Assembly (NCBI RefSeq): GCF_003013395.1
Contig: NZ_PXZM01000020.1
Coordinates: 1 to 64,000, forward strand
DNA: 64,000 nt
Direction of reading: 5' to 3'
Origin: Brevibacillus fortis
GTDB lineage: Bacteria > Bacillota > Bacilli > Brevibacillales > Brevibacillaceae
Shown here: positions 1-8,200 of the stretch, one piece after another
How the letters are laid out: each line of letters starts with the position of its first letter
Position numbering within the stretch: position 1 is the stretch's first letter
Program-made: the position numbers and the translations under genes
Notes under the pieces: model-generated
What the model was told of the DNA's origin: nothing
Seen by the model: the letters and a program-made list of their open reading frames with translations, nothing else
Database searches by the model: none

Positions 1-38
1 ATCTTTTTCTCGACAGCGTTTTCGCATATATAGTGGAG

Positions 39-250
39 GAGAAGAAAAAGCACAGTTCTCTTCGACTCTGACACGCCAGCAGGGGAGATTCACTGCTCGT
101 CTCCACTTCCAAAAGGGGACCGTCGAGCCAAAGCCACCCTACGGGCGGAAGTTTTTCAAGGAAGAAGTGTTCGACAAGCGTGGTCCCCTTTTGGAAGTTC
201 CGACTGGGCAGGCGATGTCAAGGTCTACGAGCCCTGTGCTTTTTCTTCTC
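39..250. ncRNA. candidate structured RNA (6S-like rod), orientation unresolved
   Basis: No convincing gene lies in the first 377 bases. Instead there are two nested perfect 17-bp inverted repeats: 39-55 pairs with 234-250, and 105-121 pairs with 182-198. Between them 64-77 pairs with 211-225 with a few bulges, leaving an asymmetric bubble (78-104 against 199-210) in which AGCAG/CTGCT can form a local hairpin; 122-181 would be the apical domain. A rod of about 212 nt with a closing stem, central bubble and terminal stem resembles 6S RNA, but no 6S sequence signature was recognised and neither strand has a clear promoter or terminator. The helices are seen; the RNA interpretation is inference. 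A DNA-level inverted repeat or an element of another kind remains possible. Confidence 0.35.
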
Positions 251-336
251 ACCAGCTTTGTTGATTCATCGGGACCTTTTAAAAATTTTAAGAAGATCAT
301 CCACAACCTTTTTTCCGTACCACAGGATGGCAAAAA

Positions 337-369
337 ACAAAAAAGCATCTGCTTTACGCAGATGCTTTT
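337..369 (-). terminator. intrinsic terminator of the VOC gene
   Basis: An 8-bp perfect stem (345-352 with 358-365) with a 5-nt loop. On the minus strand it is followed by a T-rich run, so it terminates the leftward VOC gene whose stop codon is just upstream. Confidence 0.85.
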
Positions 370-377
370 CGCAAACA

Positions 378-770
378 CTACTCATCAAACTCGTCTTTAT
401 CTAGTCGCACCTCAAGGTGGTGGCCATCGGGTGTCTCAAAATACACATTGTAGCTCGTAGGCTGTGTAATTGGACCACGATAGCATATATTCTCTGCCTC
501 TAGCTTATCAACCAGATAGTCCAGCTCAGCACGGCTCTGCACAGAGAAGGCGAGATGATCGACCTGCCCTACGCCGCCTTTCCCAGCTTCCCCGCCATGA
601 GGATGAAGACCAATCCGTGTGTATGTGCCAATTTGAAAGTAGACAGGTGCTCCTTCCGTCATATTCTCTTCCGGGATAGGGACTTCCAAAATGTCCTTAA
701 AAAAACGAGCTACCTTCACAACATCACTACAATTCAATGCGATGTGGTGAACGGCTTTCAAATGAAACAT
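378..770 (-). CDS. VOC (glyoxalase/bleomycin-resistance/dioxygenase) family protein
   Basis: A 130-residue protein with the paired beta-alpha-beta-beta-beta architecture of the vicinal oxygen chelate superfamily. It opens with VHHIALNCSD, has a central GQVDHLAFSV strand and ends with YFETPDGHHLEVR, so the metal-ligand positions (His in both N-terminal strands and Glu in HLEVR) look intact. Members are lactoylglutathione lyases, extradiol dioxygenases or antibiotic-binding proteins; the substrate cannot be told from sequence. The C-terminus is acidic. It lies 22 nt downstream of the zinc-ribbon gene on the same strand, so the two may be co-transcribed, and it ends at a clear terminator. Family call is firm, function open. 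Confidence 0.85.
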   Translation of the reverse strand: MFHLKAVHHIALNCSDVVKVARFFKDILEVPIPEENMTEGAPVYFQIGTYTRIGLHPHGGEAGKGGVGQVDHLAFSVQSRAELDYLVDKLEAENICYRGPITQPTSYNVYFETPDGHHLEVRLDKDEFDE

Positions 771-792
771 TCACACTGCCTCCCACGTCAAC

Positions 793-1233
793 TCAGGTCA
801 TGCGCTCTTGTGCGACATTAGCTTTTCTTTTATTGTACTGCTTCAATCGCTCGCTTAACCGTCTTAAACGAATCATCAATGCTTCCCGCCAATCGTCATC
901 CTGTAACTCCTTGGCGATCCCGAGCAGATCAAGTGAAATATCAATCTGCTGCTTTAACACTTCGGCGAAGCTGGCTGCTTCATCCGTCATGGTACAATTC
1001 TCAAACAACTCGGATGTATTGTCAACACTCACAAAGTCAGCAAAATCCACTTCTGGAGCCTGATCTCCCTGAGCATATTCTACTAAAATTTCGTATTCTC
1101 CCTCAATACCGGGATGAACCTCAATTCTGTCACATACAGGACAAAACATGATGGGGACATTGTGTACAAGCGTTTTATAATGACGGACTGAGCCTACGGA
1201 ACCTACCATTCCAGCACCACAACAAAAACTCAT
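793..1233 (-). CDS. small YgiT-like zinc-ribbon protein
   Basis: A 146-residue cytoplasmic protein. The start at 1233 is chosen because AAGGAGG lies 8 nt upstream; an in-frame TTG/ATG extension to 1257 would run through that ribosome binding site. The N-terminus carries Cys residues in FCCGAG and a second pair in FCPVCDRIEVHPG, giving a zinc-ribbon layout like YgiT-type or YokU-type proteins. The middle is strongly acidic and the last 60 residues form a basic, probably helical segment (ALMIRLRRLSERLKQYNKRK). Unlike YgiT antitoxins it shows no obvious helix-turn-helix and has no toxin-like neighbour, so a toxin-antitoxin role is not supported. Function unknown. Confidence 0.75.
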   Translation of the reverse strand: MSFCCGAGMVGSVGSVRHYKTLVHNVPIMFCPVCDRIEVHPGIEGEYEILVEYAQGDQAPEVDFADFVSVDNTSELFENCTMTDEAASFAEVLKQQIDISLDLLGIAKELQDDDWREALMIRLRRLSERLKQYNKRKANVAQERMT

Positions 1234-1462
1234 ATAGTCTCCCTCCTTCTTCGCCAAATGAAACGTCCATGTCGTTCTTTTGGTCGAAACTCTGTCTGTA
1301 TCCGCATTGTAGCTTATATACCCACGAACACTCCACCCGCAAATGCTACCAATAAGGTAATCGAATAAAGATTTGGTTTATCCATTTTACTCGATTTGTT
1401 TCGATTTCTGCAACATTTTCAGACTAGTGTGAATATTTTTCCTCATTTGCCTAAATCCATCA

Positions 1463-1490
1463 TACAAGGTAGTCTTAATCTAGCCGATAA
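1463..1490 (+). promoter_or_regulatory. possible SigD (flagellar/chemotaxis) promoter
   Basis: TACA at 1463-1466, a 16-nt spacer and GCCGATAA at 1483-1490, against the B. subtilis SigD consensus TAAA-N15-GCCGATAT. It lies about 50 nt upstream of the chemoreceptor start. The rest of the 1234-1538 gap holds nothing else recognised. Confidence 0.5.
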
Positions 1491-1538
1491 TAAGGAATAA
1501 TAAACTTTTTAGTAAAACTTCAAAAGGAGAGCGGTTCC

Positions 1539-3593
1539 ATGCTTCGTTTCAAAAGTCTTCGTGCTCGAACACTGACCATTACCCTTCCTGTCATTATCCT
1601 GACTCTTTTGCTCGTCGTGGGTATCGGTTTCTGGTTCTCAGTCGACCAACTGAACAAGGAAATTGAGGACAAAATGAATTATCAACTAGATATGGTCGGC
1701 AGCAATGTGGAAAAGCAACTGGAAGCCCATAGCAAGGTAACGCTGAGTATGGCTCGCTTTATTGAAATGGCTCCTGTTACAAATTCGCTAGAGCAGTTAA
1801 ATTCCCTGCTGTCCAAAACCGTTCTCATTAATGATACGACGGTCGGAATGGGAATTTTCATGGAACCTTACGCTTTTGACCCGAACAAGAAACTCGTTGC
1901 TACTTACGGGGCAAAAATCGACGGTAAGGTTGACATTACAGATGAGTACAGCAATGAATCCTATAACTATCCAAATCAAGACTGGTACAAGCTCGGAATC
2001 ACGACCTCAAAGAAAACCGATTATTCTGAGCCGTACTTCGACGAAATTTCCAAGGTCTCCATGGTAACTGTAGTCGCTCCTTTTTACACCCCTGAGAAAA
2101 AGCTTTTGGGGGTGGCCACAGACGATATTGCACTTACTGACGTGGAAAAGCTCGTCTCCAGTACAAAAGTAGGCGAAACAGGCTGGGCCTTTCTGGTGGA
2201 TCAAAAAGGGAGATATCTCGCTCATCCTCAAGCAGACAAGCTGATGAATCAATCCGTTCAATCTGACGATAATGCTTCCTTGGCAGCAATAGGTCCTGCT
2301 CTTCTTGCAGAGAAAACAGGAGTGAAGACGTTTAACGATGAAAACGGCATCAATCGTGTTTATTTTCAAGAACTCGGGGATACAAACTGGACAATCGCTC
2401 TCGTCATGCCGGAAAAAGAAATTGCCGATCCTCTCTATGACTTGTTCTTTGAGCTATGTACGGTGAGTCTAATCGGTCTATTGATCATGATTGCTGTCAT
2501 TTATTACTTCAGCAAATACCTGACCAAACAAATTGAGCGGGCCAACCAGCTCGCGCATGCCCTCTCCAATGGTGATTTTACTGTCTCCATGGATATCAAG
2601 ACATCTGATGAGATGGGCGTTATGGCTAACCGCTTCAACTCCATGACGGCAACCTTGCGAGAAACGCTCGGTCAAGTCAGCTTCAATGCACAACAGGTTG
2701 CTGCTACGTCTGAGCAATTGATGGCAAGTGCGGAGCAGACGAGCAAAGCAACAGAGCAGATCGCTCAATCCGTTCAAGAAATTGCCTACGGTACTGAACA
2801 GCAAGTAGATGCAACCGTTCAAGGCTATGAAGTCGTCAACGAGATTGCCGTGCACATCGAAGCGATGGAAAAAGGCATTGAGGATGTCAATCTCTCTACA
2901 CAAGAAGCGAACCGCCAAGCCACAGATGGCAATCAAATGGCAGCCAAAACGGTCGAGCACATGGATGTGATCCATAGCCAGATGACCAAGACATCTACCA
3001 TTGTCAATGCGCTAGGCAAACGCTCCCAAGAGATTGGAGAAATGATTTCACTCATCACGACGATCGCCAACCAAACCAACCTGCTCGCTCTGAACGCAGC
3101 TATCGAAGCAGCTCGCGCCGGAGAACAAGGACGAGGCTTTGCAGTTGTAGCCGATGAGGTACGCAAACTCGCCGAGCAGTCCAGCTCTGCCGCCGAGCAG
3201 GTCAGTCACATCGTCACCGTGATTCAGCAGGACACAGGATCGGCGATCGCGGCTATGAATCATGGCTCTTCTATTTTGGGAGAAGGCATGACTCTCGTCC
3301 GCTCAACAGGAAATGCATTTGAGCAAATCACTGGCTCCACGTCAGGGCTGCTCGTCCGTATGGATGAAGTGACAACAGAAATGAGCAAGATCAGTCAGCA
3401 AATGCAGACAATTGTATCCGCCATTACGCATATTACCCAGATAGCAGAACAATCAGCCGGCAACTCTCAAACGGTTGCAGCAGCAGCGGAAGAACAAACT
3501 GCTTCCATGGAGGAAATCTCTTCGGCTGCAACGGTACTGGCGAAAATGGCAGAAGAGCTTAATGATGCAGTACGAACATTCAAGTTGGAGTAG
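1539..3593 (+). CDS. methyl-accepting chemotaxis protein (Cache sensor, HAMP, MA domain)
   Basis: A 684-residue transmembrane chemoreceptor. TM1 spans about residues 12-32, an extracellular double-Cache-type domain fills about 35-300, TM2 is about 302-325 ([18 protein letters not shown]), then HAMP (about 327-380) and a long methyl-accepting coiled coil. The hairpin tip that contacts CheA/CheW is present at about residues 520-545 (AALEAARAGE-type motif: here [19 protein letters not shown]). It passes ligand binding at the surface to the flagellar motor. No chemotaxis genes are adjacent, as is common for receptors of this kind. The start has AAAGGAGAG 8 nt upstream. A SigD-like promoter precedes it and a terminator follows, so it is monocistronic. 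The ligand is unknown; dCache receptors in Bacilli often bind amino acids. Confidence 0.95.
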   Translation: MLRFKSLRARTLTITLPVIILTLLLVVGIGFWFSVDQLNKEIEDKMNYQLDMVGSNVEKQLEAHSKVTLSMARFIEMAPVTNSLEQLNSLLSKTVLINDTTVGMGIFMEPYAFDPNKKLVATYGAKIDGKVDITDEYSNESYNYPNQDWYKLGITTSKKTDYSEPYFDEISKVSMVTVVAPFYTPEKKLLGVATDDIALTDVEKLVSSTKVGETGWAFLVDQKGRYLAHPQADKLMNQSVQSDDNASLAAIGPALLAEKTGVKTFNDENGINRVYFQELGDTNWTIALVMPEKEIADPLYDLFFELCTVSLIGLLIMIAVIYYFSKYLTKQIERANQLAHALSNGDFTVSMDIKTSDEMGVMANRFNSMTATLRETLGQVSFNAQQVAATSEQLMASAEQTSKATEQIAQSVQEIAYGTEQQVDATVQGYEVVNEIAVHIEAMEKGIEDVNLSTQEANRQATDGNQMAAKTVEHMDVIHSQMTKTSTIVNALGKRSQEIGEMISLITTIANQTNLLALNAAIEAARAGEQGRGFAVVADEVRKLAEQSSSAAEQVSHIVTVIQQDTGSAIAAMNHGSSILGEGMTLVRSTGNAFEQITGSTSGLLVRMDEVTTEMSKISQQMQTIVSAITHITQIAEQSAGNSQTVAAAAEEQTASMEEISSAATVLAKMAEELNDAVRTFKLE

Positions 3594-3610
3594 TCAGTCC
3601 ATAAACGTAG

Positions 3611-3641
3611 AAAAGCCGGAGCACAAAGGCCCCGGCTTTTT
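3611..3641. terminator. bidirectional terminator between chemoreceptor and gcvH
   Basis: AGCCGG (3614-3619) pairs with CCGGCT (3632-3637) and is followed by a T run on the plus strand; A residues on the left give a shorter T run on the minus strand. It serves the two convergent genes. Confidence 0.8.
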
Positions 3642-3648
3642 TTGTTTC

Positions 3649-4029
3649 CTATTCTTTTACCATCGCTTCGTATTTGTCTGCATCCATCAGCTTGTCCAAC
3701 CCAGCTGCATCAGACAATTCGACGACGATCATCCATGCTTGCTCATATGGCGAGGAGTTAACCAGTTCAGGTGCGTCTTCCAGTTCGCCATTTACTTCTA
3801 CTACTTTACCAGTTACAGGAGCGTACAGCTCAGAAACGGTTTTTACCGATTCCACACTGCCAAACGGCTCATCCTGTTGGATTGTCGTGCCTACCTCAGG
3901 CAGTTCGACAAACACGATGTCACCCAGCTCTGCTTGAGCAAAAGAAGTGATTCCGATGTACGCCTTGTTTCCTTCTACTCGCACCCACTCATGCTCTTCA
4001 CTGTAACGTAGATTTTTCGGGAATTCCAT
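3649..4029 (-). CDS. gcvH: glycine cleavage system H protein
   Basis: A 126-residue lipoyl carrier protein that shuttles the aminomethyl group between the P, T and L proteins of the glycine cleavage complex and, in Bacilli, also passes octanoyl/lipoyl groups in lipoate metabolism. The lipoylated lysine is visible in [16 protein letters not shown], followed by the conserved GKVVEVN turn; the N-terminus [18 protein letters not shown] is typical and the length is standard. The start has AGGAGG 11 nt upstream. As in B. subtilis, the gene is not with gcvT-gcvP; it is the last gene of a leftward run after the ArsC-like, aminotransferase and thiol-reductase genes, with which it may be co-transcribed. 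Confidence 0.97.
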   Translation of the reverse strand: MEFPKNLRYSEEHEWVRVEGNKAYIGITSFAQAELGDIVFVELPEVGTTIQQDEPFGSVESVKTVSELYAPVTGKVVEVNGELEDAPELVNSSPYEQAWMIVVELSDAAGLDKLMDADKYEAMVKE

Positions 4030-4088
4030 CGTTTACATATCCTCCTATCGGGTACAATCCATTACACATACATAATTAGACGAACATT

Positions 4089-4541
4089 CTAGGATTCCTC
4101 TTCGATCCCCAAAATTCTGAACAAGCGTTTTTTTACCAGTTGGAGACCCTTCTCTCCTGCCTGAAAGTGACGCAACTGAAGAGCCTCGTCAAACAAATAA
4201 AAAGCGGGGACATATTCATTCTGGAATGTATCGACTGTCTCTCTATCATTATCGATTGCAATAGGATGTGTCAAATGTTGTTCTGCAATCGCTTTCTTGA
4301 TCATCTCGATATCCGTATCTTTTTCCGAATGAGGCATATGAATTCCAATGACCTTCAAACCGTTTGCAGCGTATTGGTCTCGCCATTCGTTTATGCTTGG
4401 CATCGATTCTTTGCACATGTAACAACTAACGGACCAAATATGGACCAAGACAGGACTTCCAGCCAAATCAGCTTTGGTTACTTGCCCGTTGATCCACTCC
4501 GTAATCCCAGGAAAATCAGGCATTTCTTCACGCAAACGCAT
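4089..4541 (-). CDS. TlpA-like thioredoxin-fold protein
   Basis: A 150-residue redoxin/TlpA-family protein. A thioredoxin fold is evident from VLVHIWSVSCYMCKESMP, where CYMC supplies the CxxC redox pair, and from the cis-proline-like YVPAFYLFD later on. There is no signal peptide or membrane anchor, so it probably acts in the cytoplasm, unlike most TlpA/ResA proteins that reduce extracytoplasmic apocytochromes. The IDNDRETVDTF segment is typical of AhpC/TSA-related folds. It sits 34 nt after the aminotransferase gene and about 60 nt before gcvH on the same strand. Substrate unknown; a thiol-disulfide reductase or peroxidase-like role is inferred from the motif only. Confidence 0.8.
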   Translation of the reverse strand: MRLREEMPDFPGITEWINGQVTKADLAGSPVLVHIWSVSCYMCKESMPSINEWRDQYAANGLKVIGIHMPHSEKDTDIEMIKKAIAEQHLTHPIAIDNDRETVDTFQNEYVPAFYLFDEALQLRHFQAGEKGLQLVKKRLFRILGIEEES

Positions 4542-4575
4542 GAAAGCTCATCCCCTCTATCTTTTTCTTCAATCG

Positions 4576-5763
4576 CTACACACTTGTTTTCATGCGAAGA
4601 ATCCCAGATTGATCGATGGCAGCCACAGCCTCCAACAAAATATCGGGAGGTTGGACGAGTGCAATTCTTACATACCCTTCTCCCTCTTCGCCGAAGGCAC
4701 TTCCCGGAACGACCACGACTCCGGATTTTTCCAGTAACGCGAAAGCAAACTCTCGTGACGTCCAGCCGTTCGGTACAGCTGCCCAGACGAACATGGTCGC
4801 CTTGGGAGATGGGATGCTCCATCCTGCTTTTTCCAATGCTCCTAGCAGCACATCACGCCGTTCCTGGTAAACGGGCGCGACTGTGTTTTTCCCACCCGAT
4901 TCCCGATCATTTCGCAAAGCCTCAATGGCCATCTGCTGTACAGGCAAAAAGACGCCGTAATCGATATTGGACTTTACAATCGCAAGCGGCTTGATAATGT
5001 CTGCATTCCCTACAACATAAGCGATCCGGCAACCTGCCATGTTGAAACTCTTGGAAAACGAATTAAACTCGATTCCCACATCTTTCGCTCCCGGTACTTG
5101 CAAAAAGCTCGGCGCTTGGTAGCCATCAAACACCATCTCCGAATAAGCCAAGTCATGAACCACGATAATGTCATAACGCTTGGCAAAAGCCACGACCTCT
5201 TCAAAAAAGTCAAGGGTAGCGACAGCGGAAACCGGATTATTCGGATAGTTCAGAATCATGAACGTGGCACGAGCCGCAATCTCCTCTGGAATGTCTGTCA
5301 GTTTTGGCAAAAAATCATTTTCTGCCCGCAGAGGCATCCGGTAAGGTACAGCTCCCGCCAAATGCACGCTGCCTTCGTAGATTGGATACCCGGGATCAGG
5401 TACGAGGACGATATCTCCGGGATCGGTCCATGCCAAAGCAAAGTGAGCCAAGCCATCCTGTGACCCCATCAAGGAATGAACCTCCCCATCTGGCGCCAGC
5501 TCCACCCCAAAACGATAGTGATACCAGCGAGCGACCTCTTCACGAAAGGCCGCCGTTCCATCGCTCAATGGATAGCGAAAAGCAGTAGGTTGCTGGATGG
5601 CATCGATTAACGTTTGCAGGAGATTCTCGTCAGGCTGCTGATCAGGACTGCCGATGCTCAAGTCGTATACCGTTTTTGTTTTGGCAACTTCCCTTTTGCG
5701 AGTCGCCATCTCTGAAAAAATATCGGCGGAAAGATGGTTCAGTCTTTTGGAAGGTTGGCGCAT
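4576..5763 (-). CDS. PLP-dependent aminotransferase, class I/II
   Basis: A 395-residue fold-type I aminotransferase. The start is the ATG overlapping the upstream stop in TAATG (translational coupling), with GGGGAGG before it; a TTG extension to 5781 is less likely. Visible landmarks are YPLSDGTAAFREEVA, the cofactor-contacting MGSQDGL, NYPNNPVSA, VVHDLAYSEMVFDG and the PLP lysine in FSKSFNMAGCRIAY. The pattern is closest to the LL-diaminopimelate/PatA-like group (AlaC, DapL-type), so it may use alanine, aspartate or diaminopimelate-type substrates. There is no lysine or methionine biosynthetic gene beside it, so the substrate stays open. Second gene of a leftward run. Confidence 0.92.
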   Translation of the reverse strand: MRQPSKRLNHLSADIFSEMATRKREVAKTKTVYDLSIGSPDQQPDENLLQTLIDAIQQPTAFRYPLSDGTAAFREEVARWYHYRFGVELAPDGEVHSLMGSQDGLAHFALAWTDPGDIVLVPDPGYPIYEGSVHLAGAVPYRMPLRAENDFLPKLTDIPEEIAARATFMILNYPNNPVSAVATLDFFEEVVAFAKRYDIIVVHDLAYSEMVFDGYQAPSFLQVPGAKDVGIEFNSFSKSFNMAGCRIAYVVGNADIIKPLAIVKSNIDYGVFLPVQQMAIEALRNDRESGGKNTVAPVYQERRDVLLGALEKAGWSIPSPKATMFVWAAVPNGWTSREFAFALLEKSGVVVVPGSAFGEEGEGYVRIALVQPPDILLEAVAAIDQSGILRMKTSV

Positions 5764-6128
5764 TATGCCTTCCCTCCCCAAGCCTTCTCCAGCTCTTCTT
5801 CTTTGAAGCCAAGTGTTACGGTTTGATCGCTTGCGATAAGAGGCCGTTTGATCAGCTTGCCGTTGGAAGCCAACAGCTCGAGCATTTCATCCTCTGACAT
5901 AGTCGGGAGCTTGTCCTTCAAGCCCAGCTCGCGGTACTGGACACCACTCACATTGAAAAACTTGCGCAGATCGAGACCGCTTGTCTGCCAAATTTGGCGT
6001 AGCTCTTCTTTAGACGGCGGTGCATCCACGATCGGAATTTCTTCGAAGCCAATATTTTGATCCGTGAGCCATTTTTTCGCTTTGCGGCATGTATCACATT
6101 TGTTGTATAGGTAGGCTTTTGTCGTCAT
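5763..6128 (-). CDS. ArsC/Spx-family thioredoxin-fold protein (YusI-like)
   Basis: A 121-residue protein of the ArsC family: KAYLYNKCDTCRKAKKWL has the CxxC redox site at the N-terminus, followed by the DAPPSKEELRQIW and LIKRPLIASDQTVTLGF segments typical of YusI/YffB. The second ATG (6128) is preferred because GAGG lies 8 nt before it but only 2 nt before the first ATG (6134). It lacks the C-terminal RPI/RNA-polymerase features needed to call it Spx. Family members are small thiol reductases, and true arsenate reduction is not implied. Its stop overlaps the start of the aminotransferase gene, so the pair is translationally coupled. Confidence 0.9.
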   Translation of the reverse strand: MTTKAYLYNKCDTCRKAKKWLTDQNIGFEEIPIVDAPPSKEELRQIWQTSGLDLRKFFNVSGVQYRELGLKDKLPTMSEDEMLELLASNGKLIKRPLIASDQTVTLGFKEEELEKAWGGKA

Positions 6129-6195
6129 ATTCATTTCCTCGCTTTTTCGTTTCTGTCATTTTTTATTGTAAAAGAATTCGTAAACGTGTTGCAAA

Positions 6196-6232
6196 CAAAA
6201 ACGACAGCCGTCCCCTCTCTTCTGGCTGTCGT
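6196..6232 (-). terminator. intrinsic terminator of the small gene at 6262
   Basis: ACGACAGCC (6201-6209) pairs with GGCTGTCGT (6224-6232); on the minus strand it is followed by TTTTTG. The stretch from 6129 to 6261 otherwise holds only the upstream region of the ArsC-like gene. Confidence 0.85.
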
Positions 6233-6261
6233 TCCTACGTAAGCTTCCATTGTGGAATCTA

Positions 6262-6438
6262 TTATTCGGTGCGCTCGCTCTTTGCACGATCTTCTTCATT
6301 CTTCTGCATGTCAGGGTTTACCTGCCACATTTGCGAAAGCGGCGAGAAGGGCACCCCTAGTTGCTTGGCATCCTGATCTTCCACTGCCTCAGCCATTGTC
6401 CCGGTTAAAGGCATGGTATACTCAATGTGCTCATCCAT
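6262..6438 (-). CDS. small acidic hypothetical protein
   Basis: A 58-residue protein with no recognised family. The start at 6438 is set by AAGGAGG 9 nt upstream; the earlier in-frame ATG at 6447 overlaps that site. The peptide begins MDEHIEYTMPLTG, contains AEAVEDQDAKQLGVPFSPLSQMWQ and ends in a highly charged tail rich in Glu, Asp, Lys and Arg. No membrane segment, signal peptide or cysteine is present. The perfect ribosome binding site and the downstream terminator argue that it is a real gene rather than a chance frame. It lies between the DUF2797 gene and the ArsC-like gene, all leftward. Confidence 0.65.
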   Translation of the reverse strand: MDEHIEYTMPLTGTMAEAVEDQDAKQLGVPFSPLSQMWQVNPDMQKNEEDRAKSERTE

Positions 6439-6486
6439 CTGCCCCATCCTCCTTCACTTTTCCTAGTGTGAGGAGTTTGCACGGCA

Positions 6487-7299
6487 TTATGCAGACGGTT
6501 TTGCTTTGATCTCGACTTGATAGCCGGCATGCTTTCTCGTCTGAAACACACCATTGTCAAAAATCAAATATTGAGCTTTCACACCGATCAATCGGCCGCC
6601 GAGCTGTTCTTCTTTATCAAGTGTCTTGGAATTAATTTTATCCAAAGACTCCAGGATCGGATAGGCAATATCGACCCATTCGTCCTCGCGATATTGGAAT
6701 GCTTTAAACTGTTCTGGGAAATGACCGTATACTTCGTCACGCATGGCGAGCAGGTCTATTTCCTTCACATCGCCCTTGAGCATTTTGCGCCAGTTGGTCT
6801 TGTCCGGCAAAAACTGGCTCAAGTGGAATTCAAGCTCCCCAGCCATCCGACGAGTGGGAACCTCCGCAATCGGAATCGCGCGAATCGCGCCTTGATCCAC
6901 CCAACGGCGTAATTCATTATGCTTGCGAGTCAATCCTACCTTGATATCACTCGACACTGCCAGATAGACAAAATGAGGAATCATGCAATATCTCTCGCCG
7001 AAGCTCTCGTCCCGGCAAGTCCCCAAGTCAAAATGACATTCATGCGGCTTGACGATGCACAAGTCATTTTCCGGCAGCTTGGTAAAACAGGGATAGCAAT
7101 ACCCGCTGTTAAACGTCTTATTTGTTTTACGGCCACAGGCAATGCAATTTTTTTCGCCTAAAAACGAAATCGTCAATTCACTGCCCAGCCATTCATTAAG
7201 CGGAAGGCGATCTTCACCGATATTCAAATAGTAGTCTACCGGCTTGTCCCCTCCATGATACTCGTGCGTAAGCCCTTGCAAAATACCGCGGAGTTCCAC
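6487..7299 (-). CDS. DUF2797 domain-containing protein
   Basis: A 270-residue cytoplasmic protein matching the DUF2797 pattern. It contains a zinc-binding-like cluster, CIACGRK followed by GYCYPCF, then CIVKPHECHFDLGTCRD, and further on the conserved IKVGLTRKHNELRRWVDQGA and RMAGELEFHLSQFLPDKTNWRKM-type segments. DUF2797 proteins are widespread but their biochemical role is not established. The start is uncertain by one codon: GTG at 7299 lies 8 nt from GGAG, TTG at 7302 lies 5 nt. It appears to be monocistronic or the first gene of a short leftward unit with the small protein at 6262. Confidence 0.88.
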   Translation of the reverse strand: MELRGILQGLTHEYHGGDKPVDYYLNIGEDRLPLNEWLGSELTISFLGEKNCIACGRKTNKTFNSGYCYPCFTKLPENDLCIVKPHECHFDLGTCRDESFGERYCMIPHFVYLAVSSDIKVGLTRKHNELRRWVDQGAIRAIPIAEVPTRRMAGELEFHLSQFLPDKTNWRKMLKGDVKEIDLLAMRDEVYGHFPEQFKAFQYREDEWVDIAYPILESLDKINSKTLDKEEQLGGRLIGVKAQYLIFDNGVFQTRKHAGYQVEIKAKPSA

Positions 7300-7440
7300 C
7301 AAACTCTCTCCTCTCCTATGTACGGTTCTTTCATTTTAACATAACCGCCACCCACTCTGACCGCTGTTTTCTTTTGGTAGCATGTTTTCCCTAGCAGGAG
7401 GTGAACCTAATCACATACCAGAAGAAGGAGGCGATTGTCC

Positions 7441-8142
7441 ATGCGCAAATGCATACGGTACGCCTTGCTTTTCGCCTGCCTTCTTGGCTACGGCACCCTA
7501 CCTGCTTTTGCCCAGCAAACACTGCCTTCGTATGAGCCGATCCACAGAATCGACACAGAGAAAAAGGTCGTCGCCCTCACTTTTGATGATGGACCGGATG
7601 CTGTCTATACGCCCAAAATTCTTGAGGTGCTGCATCAGTACAACGTTCGTGCTACGTTTTTTGTCCTCGGCTCACAAGTGGACAAGCATCCCAAGGTCAT
7701 GCAGTGGATTTACAAGGCTGGGCATGAAATCGGCAATCATGGCTACCATCATTTTGATCTGAACAAGCTGACCGAGCATGAAGTGTACGAAGAAATCAAG
7801 CATGCAGAGCGCTCCATTTTGAAGACGACCGGCATTTTGGCGCAATACTACCGTCCACCGTACGGCATCCTGTCACATGACGTGATGAATGCCGTTCAAT
7901 CCAGTGGCTACGACATCATTCACTGGTCGATTGATCCTCGTGATTGGTCTTTGGCGCGCACAGCTAACGTCATCGCCAAAAGTGTCAAAAGCAATGTCTC
8001 ATCGGGGGATATCATCCTGTTTCATGATGGGGGTCTTAACCAAGCGCAAACAGTCGCTGCACTTCGGGAGCTCATCACGGATTTGCGCTCGCAGGGCTAT
8101 CGGTTTGTTACAATCAGTCAATTACTGGATGCAGCAAAATAA
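7441..8142 (+). CDS. secreted polysaccharide deacetylase (NodB domain)
   Basis: A 233-residue carbohydrate esterase family 4 protein with an N-terminal signal peptide (YALLFACLLGYGTLPAFA). All NodB motifs are visible: TFDDGPD (catalytic base and metal Asp), the metal-binding His pair in NHGYHH, RPPYG, DPRDW and the C-terminal ILFHDGG. It should remove N-acetyl groups from peptidoglycan or another extracellular glycan such as chitin oligomers. The ATG at 7441 is chosen over the TTG at 7435 because AAGGAGG is 9 nt away from the former and only 3 nt from the latter. It stands alone and ends at a terminator shared with the convergent ABC ATPase gene. Confidence 0.93.
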   Translation: MRKCIRYALLFACLLGYGTLPAFAQQTLPSYEPIHRIDTEKKVVALTFDDGPDAVYTPKILEVLHQYNVRATFFVLGSQVDKHPKVMQWIYKAGHEIGNHGYHHFDLNKLTEHEVYEEIKHAERSILKTTGILAQYYRPPYGILSHDVMNAVQSSGYDIIHWSIDPRDWSLARTANVIAKSVKSNVSSGDIILFHDGGLNQAQTVAALRELITDLRSQGYRFVTISQLLDAAK

Positions 8143-8145
8143 TAC

Positions 8146-8200
8146 GGCACCAGTGCCTCGTTTTTCATGAAACAAAACGAAGCGACTGGTGCCTTTCTTT
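8146..8200. terminator. bidirectional terminator
   Basis: GGCACCAGT (8146-8154) pairs with ACTGGTGCC (8185-8193), and the intervening 30 nt can extend the stem (CGTTTT with AAAACG). T-rich runs flank both sides, which fits two convergent genes. Confidence 0.8.

Noticed and set aside
139..460. Open frames on both strands over the start of the window (79 and 97 residues)
   Set aside because: No ribosome binding site, no family resemblance, and they cross the inverted repeats and a terminator hairpin.
1314..1385. 23-codon minus-strand frame encoding a short hydrophobic peptide
   Set aside because: Only a weak GAG upstream and too short to distinguish from chance.
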